DNA of 64,000 nt, from positions 310,001-374,000 of the forward strand of contig CAVSRM010000005.1 in the NCBI GenBank assembly GCA_963730365.1, given 5' to 3'. The stretch is from Fodinibacter sp963730365. GTDB lineage: Bacteria > Actinomycetota > Actinomycetes > Actinomycetales > Dermatophilaceae. The translations under genes and the position numbers were made by a program. The notes below the pieces were generated by a model. That model was not told where the DNA came from, searched no databases, and worked only from the letters and a program-made list of their open reading frames with translations. Shown here piece after piece: positions 60,383 to 64,000 of this stretch (its first letter is position 1; every line of letters starts with the position of its first letter).

Positions 60383-60887
60383 CGTGAACCACCTCCCGTC
60401 GACGCCAACTCCGTTCGTAGCGTGGCGAGCCCACGCGATGCCGCAGACTTGACCGTGCCCACCGACACGTTGAGCAGGTCGGCGACGGCACGCTCCGGCA
60501 GGTCGGTGTAGTAGCGCAGCACGACGACCCGACGCTGCTGCTCTGGCAGGGCGGCGAGCAGCCGGACGACCAGGTCGCGGTCCGCCACCGCGTCGTCCGA
60601 GCCGTCAGCAGTGGACGGCTCCGGCACTTCGGCGACGACGACCTCGCCGTGGCGGCGGCGCCACGTGTCGGTGCGCTCGTTGACGAGCACCTTCCGCGCG
60701 TAGGCGAGGGCCCCCACCGTTCGGATGCGCGGCCAGGCGACATAGGTCTTGACGAGGGCGGCCTGCACGAACTCACACGCTGCGTGGTGGTCGCCGTGAG
60801 CAGCCACGCCGTGCGGAGCAGGGATGGCGACGCAGACTCCGCGAACGTCGTGAACGCGGCGTCGTGCTCGTCCATGGTTCTCGTCAT
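60379..60887 (-). pseudogene. SigE-family (SigM-like) RNA polymerase sigma factor, frameshifted
   Basis: The 509-base region is one base short of an intact frame. The first part reads MTRTMDEHDAAFTTFAESAS then PSLLRTAWLLT. From about base 60794 the sigma sequence continues only in another frame: GDHHAACEFVQAALVKTYVA, region 4 as LPERAVADLLNVSVGTVKSA. One extra G in ACGGCGACC (plus-strand position near 60794) would join them into a normal 169-residue sigma factor. It is either a pseudogene, an assembly or sequencing error, or a rare programmed shift. GGAGGAGGA precedes ATG 60887. Confidence 0.8.
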
Positions 60888-60966
60888 CGAGTCCTCCTCC
60901 TCCACCCTGTCCTACGCGGCGCACGCGCGAAAGGTTGCCTGCCCACTCGAGGCAACTGCGCGCAAC

Positions 60967-60972
60967 TACGAT
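60967..60972 (+). promoter_or_regulatory. Leaderless -10 element (TACGAT)
   Basis: TACGAT fits TANNNT and ends six bases before GTG 60979, fixing the start of the PHP-domain protein. Confidence 0.6.
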
Positions 60973-60978
60973 CGAGAC

Positions 60979-61824
60979 GTGATCGACCTGCACACGCACT
61001 CGAGGGCGAGTGACGGCACCGAGGAACCCGCGCTCGTCATGGAACGTGCCGCGCAGGCCGGGCTGGATGTCGTCGCCCTCACCGACCACGACACCACGCT
61101 GGGCTGGGCCGAGGCGGCCGGGGCCGCCGTCGCTCTCGGGATCGTCTTCGTGCCCGGCATCGAGGTGTCGTGCTCCCGGCGGGGGCGGAGCATCCACCTG
61201 CTGGCCTACCTTCCCGACCCCGCGCACCCGGTGCTCGCCGCCGAGCTGGAGCGGGCGAGGGAGAGCCGCGACACCAGGCTGGACCGCATGGTCGAGCGGA
61301 TGGCCGCGGACGGCATCCCCATCACCGCGGAGGCGGTGTGGGCGGAGGTGAGCGAGGGAGCGACCGCCGGCCGCCCGCACATCGCGGACGCGCTCGTCAC
61401 GGCCAGGGTCGTGCAGCACCGGGACGAGGCGTTCGCCACCTTGCTCGGCAACGACAGCCCCTACTACGTCGGCCACTACGCGCCTGACCCCGTGCGGGCG
61501 GTGGAGGTCGTCCGGGCCGCCGGTGGTGTACCGGTGATCGCCCACCCCTGGTCGGGCACGCGCGGTCGTGTGGTGCCCGACCAGCTTCTCGAGGAGATGG
61601 CCGCAGCAGGGCTGGCTGGGGTGGAGGTGCACCACCGGGACCACGACGAGGAAGCCGTGCGCCACCTCACCGAGCTGGCCCGCGATCTGGACCTGCTGGT
61701 CACCGGGTCGAGCGACTACCACGGCGACGGCAAGCTCAACCGGCTCGGTGAGCACACGACCACGCCGGAGGTGCTCCAGGAGATCGACTCCCAGGGGACC
61801 GGGTCGCGCGTCGTGCGCCCCTGA
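60979..61824 (+). CDS. PHP-domain phosphoesterase (TrpH/RNase AM-like)
   Basis: A 281-residue PHP protein. Metal-binding motifs are IDLHTHSRASDGTEEP, VALTDHDTTLGW, VPGIEVSC, IAHPWS and SSDYHGDGK. TrpH-type enzymes hydrolyse 3',5'-nucleoside bisphosphates and can trim 5' RNA ends. GTG 60979 was chosen because the PHP fold starts directly there (MIDLHTHS) and a leaderless -10 lies six bases upstream. The frame is open further upstream across the sigma pseudogene. Confidence 0.92.
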   Translation: MIDLHTHSRASDGTEEPALVMERAAQAGLDVVALTDHDTTLGWAEAAGAAVALGIVFVPGIEVSCSRRGRSIHLLAYLPDPAHPVLAAELERARESRDTRLDRMVERMAADGIPITAEAVWAEVSEGATAGRPHIADALVTARVVQHRDEAFATLLGNDSPYYVGHYAPDPVRAVEVVRAAGGVPVIAHPWSGTRGRVVPDQLLEEMAAAGLAGVEVHHRDHDEEAVRHLTELARDLDLLVTGSSDYHGDGKLNRLGEHTTTPEVLQEIDSQGTGSRVVRP

Positions 61825-61885
61825 CGACTGGCCTCGAGAATGTCGTAAGAACCTGGCGCACACCACGATTCGTGCTCTCGAACGC

Positions 61886-61914
61886 TTGTACGAGGCGCCT
61901 TGCGCGGATAGAAT
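61886..61914 (+). promoter_or_regulatory. Sigma-70-type promoter for the DUF222 gene (TTGTAC-N17-TAGAAT)
   Basis: TTGTAC (61886-61891) and TAGAAT (61909-61914) are spaced 17 bases, an excellent match to a housekeeping promoter. A start near 61921 would give a ~22-base leader with AGGGG five bases before GTG 61943. Confidence 0.6.
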
Positions 61915-61942
61915 CGTGGGTAGTCAGGGGGCAGGGGATGGG

Positions 61943-62776
61943 GTGATCGTGGTGGTGCTGGGGCCGGGAGACGTGTGTGACGCGGCGGTCGTTGCCCTCG
62001 AGGCGCTGGGCCGGGTGCTCTCCCCGAGTGCAGCGGTGGGGTCGCGTGAGGAGTGGGCGGGTGCGGTGTCCGACGCGCAGCGGGTGATCGATGTGGCGTC
62101 GGCGGTGCAGGATGCCGCGATCGTGCGGTTGGCGGCGGTGGAGCCCGAGGTGGGTGAGGACGGCACGGTGCTGGAGTCGCACCGGGCGCTGGGCCACGTG
62201 GCCCTGGATGCGCCGGCGCTCGTGTCGGGGGTGTTGCGGGTGTCGGCGGTGCACGCGCAGTCGCGGGTGCGGTCGGCGGTGCGGCTGGCCGCCGACGGCT
62301 CTGGTGCGGCGCGCGAGACGGGGTTGGGGGGTCTGCACGCGGCGATGGCCGGGGGTCGGGTGGATGCCTACCGGGCGATGGTGGTTGCTCGGGAGCTCGA
62401 GGAGGCGCCCGTTGATGTCGCGGCCGGCGTGATCGCGGCGTTGGAGCCGTTCTTCGAGTGTGAGGACGCGCCGCGGCTGCGGCGGCGGTGCCGGCGGGTG
62501 CTGGCGCGGGTGAGTCCGGACCTGCTGCGCCAGCGTGCGGTGCGTGCGCGTGCGGAGTCGGGGTTGCGCCGGTGGGTGGACGAGCCGGGTGTGGACCGGT
62601 GGGAGGGAACGTTCCCGTCGGAGGACGCGGCGCGGGCGTGGTCGGCGATCGACGCCCTGGCTCAGCAGTACGTGCGTGACGGGGTGTGCGACCGGGTCGA
62701 GCGGGCCCGGGCGAAGGCGCTGACCGGGGGGTGTCAAGTCTTCTGTGTAAGCGATGTTGGTCATGGGTGGGTTTAG
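61943..62776 (+). pseudogene. DUF222 (13E12-like) protein, N-terminal part, cut by an IS
   Basis: The visible ~262 residues match the DUF222 domain of the actinobacterial 13E12/HNH nuclease family: EWAGAVSDAQRVIDVASAVQ, DAPALVSGVLRVSAVHAQSR and ESGLRRWVDEPGVDRWEGTF. Family sequence ends at about ALTG near base 62730, where a different sequence begins (GGTGTCAAGTCTTC). A stop comes 15 codons later at 62774-62776. The HNH part that normally follows at the C-terminus is missing. The promoter and start look intact, so this is a disrupted gene. These proteins are multicopy in many actinobacteria. Confidence 0.85.
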
Positions 62777-64000
62777 AGGTGGGCGTTGATGCGCTCGGGG
62801 TAGATCAGGGCGAGCTCGGCGAGGGCGGCTTTCCAGCCGTTGACCGTGGCGCCTTCGACGAGGCGGCCTGAGGCCTTGCGGGACTGGCCCTTGGGGGTGC
62901 CGGCTTCCTTGGCGCGTTCTCGGGCGCGTTTGTCCTCGATGGTGCGGATCGCCAACCAGAGCAGCTTGATCGCGGCGGCGTCGTTGGGGAAGTGGCCGCG
63001 GTTCTTGATGATCTTGCGGAGCTGGTAGTTCAGCGACTCGATCGAGTTCGTGGTGTAGATGACCTTGCGCAGCGCGGGACCGAACGCCAGGAACGGGGTG
63101 AACCGCTCCCAGGCGCTCTCCCATGTCGCGACCGCCGTGGGGTACTTCTTGCCGAGTTTGGAGTCGGCGAAGGTGGCCAGCGCGATCAGCGCGGCGTCCT
63201 CGTCCGGTGCGGTGTAGATCGGTCGGAGCATCGCTGCGACGGCCTTGCGGTCGGTGTAGGACACGAACCGCATCGAGGCCCGGATCAGGTGCACCACGCA
63301 GGTTTGGACGACCGCGCGCTCCCAGGTGGCGGCGATGGCCTCGGGGAACCCGGTGAGGCCGTCGCAGCACACGATGAGGACGTCCTTGACGCCGCGGTTG
63401 GCCAGCTGGGAGCACACCGACGCCCAGAACTTCGCCCCTTCGGTGGCTTGGATCCAGATCCCCAGAACGGTTTTCACGCCGTCGGTGTCGACCCCGACCG
63501 CGATGTGCGCGGCCCGGTTCGCCACGTGCGCGCCGTCGCGGACCTTCACCACGAGGGCGTCGAGGTAGACCACCGGGTAGAACGCCTCCAGCGGGCGAGA
63601 CTGCCACTCGGCGACCTCACCGGCCACCGCCTCGGTGACGTTGGAGATCGTCTCGTGGCTCAGCTCCGTCCCGAGCGTCGAGGCGAGGTGGTGCTGGATG
63701 TCACGCACCGTCATCCCCCCGGCGTAGAGGCTGATGATCATGTCTTCCAACCCGCCCAGGCGGCGGACGCCCTTGGGGACCAGCGCCGAGGCGAAGCTGG
63801 AGTTGCGGTCCCGAGGCTGGTCCAAGCTCAGGTCCCCGACCTCGGTCCCGACCGTCTTGGGGGTGGTGCCGTTTCGGGAGTTGCCGGTGCCGTCCCCGGC
63901 ACGATCTCCTCGCTGGTAGCCCAGGTGCGAAGTCAGCTCGGCGTCCATGCCCCGCTCGAGCACCGACTTGATCATCTCCGGTAGAAACCCTCCCTCACCA
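62729..64000 (-). mobile_element. IS256-family insertion sequence, right part outside window
   Basis: The element begins at about 62729 (GGTGTCAAGTCTTCTGTG is the probable terminal inverted repeat) and continues past the end of the window. It carries one transposase gene transcribed leftward toward this boundary. It lies inside the DUF222 gene. The other end and the target duplication cannot be seen. Confidence 0.8.
62773..64000 (-). CDS. IS256-family (Mutator-like) transposase, 5' end outside window
   Basis: At least 409 residues are visible; the frame stays open to the window edge with EGGFLPEMIKSVLERG before the internal ATG at 63975. The order of motifs is typical: LGYQRGDRAGDGTGNSRNGT, an N-terminal DNA-binding part, then the DDE catalytic residues in YLDALVVKVRD (Asp), IVCCDGLTGFPEAI (Asp) and YTTNSIESLNYQL (Glu). 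The stop at 62773-62775 lies about 45 bases from the IS end. It is not obviously disrupted, so the element may still be active. Confidence 0.93.
   Translation of the reverse strand, partial: GEGGFLPEMIKSVLERGMDAELTSHLGYQRGDRAGDGTGNSRNGTTPKTVGTEVGDLSLDQPRDRNSSFASALVPKGVRRLGGLEDMIISLYAGGMTVRDIQHHLASTLGTELSHETISNVTEAVAGEVAEWQSRPLEAFYPVVYLDALVVKVRDGAHVANRAAHIAVGVDTDGVKTVLGIWIQATEGAKFWASVCSQLANRGVKDVLIVCCDGLTGFPEAIAATWERAVVQTCVVHLIRASMRFVSYTDRKAVAAMLRPIYTAPDEDAALIALATFADSKLGKKYPTAVATWESAWERFTPFLAFGPALRKVIYTTNSIESLNYQLRKIIKNRGHFPNDAAAIKLLWLAIRTIEDKRARERAKEAGTPKGQSRKASGRLVEGATVNGWKAALAELALIYPERINAHL

Noticed and set aside
60379..61866. 495-codon minus-strand frame as one long sigma factor
   Set aside because: Only the last ~140 codons are sigma sequence; the rest is antisense to the PHP gene. 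The sigma N-terminus is in another frame, so this is a frameshift and not a fusion.

Overview
The window is a piece of chromosome from a high-GC Gram-positive actinobacterium. The evidence is GC-rich codon use, a mycothiol pathway gene (mshB), a 7Fe-type FdxA, a SigE/RseA/HtrA/TatB block, a DUF3117 protein, 13E12/DUF222 sequence and many leaderless start codons. The style would fit Intrasporangiaceae or a relative, but I cannot name a genus from sequence alone. I saw no rRNA, tRNA, CRISPR array, prophage or defence island. No gap between genes exceeds about 300 bases.

Layout. 1-6.2 kb: partial universal stress protein, a PIG-L deacetylase, an extended SDR, MalQ, then a minus-strand unit of carbinolamine dehydratase, VIT-type metal transporter and glutamine amidotransferase. 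6.3-12.3 kb: minus-strand oligopeptide ABC transporter (binding protein, two permeases, two ATPases) with a strong hairpin after the binding-protein gene. 12.5-19.3 kb: TypA/BipA, then a translationally coupled chain (LpqW-like binding protein, MshB, flavin reductase, VanW protein). 19.3-26.4 kb: acetyltransferase diverging from ferredoxin, DapC, citrate synthase, a muramidase-like membrane protein, and divergent DapD/DapE. 26.4-33.6 kb: LOG protein, luciferase-like oxidoreductase, a three-gene envelope cluster with two DivIVA-like N-termini, DUF3117, leucyl aminopeptidase. 33.6-41.2 kb: O-methyltransferase diverging from sigE-rseA-htrA-tatB, then Mrp, DUF1003 and a soluble MgtE-like protein on the minus strand. 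From memory, 12.5-41 kb follows the gene order of M. tuberculosis from typA to the mrp region, with several genes missing.

41.3-61.8 kb is more mixed: two CoA-ester lyases, L,D-transpeptidase, Gfo/Idh oxidoreductase, RIO kinase, a K+ channel with a small membrane partner, acyl-CoA dehydrogenase, Xaa-Pro peptidase, class A beta-lactamase-like protein, glycerol kinase, MscS channel, MaoC dehydratase, a frameshifted ECF-type sigma factor with its coupled membrane protein, and a PHP phosphatase. 61.9-64 kb is a DUF222/13E12 gene cut by an IS256-family element that runs off the right edge.

The most notable signals are: a TANNNT -10 hexamer placed 6-7 nt before the start codon of many genes (leaderless transcription); two face-to-face overlapping -10 elements between the acetyltransferase and ferredoxin genes; the DivIVA-like motif shared by a small anchor protein and a polytopic membrane protein; the one-base frameshift in a sigma factor; and the IS insertion.
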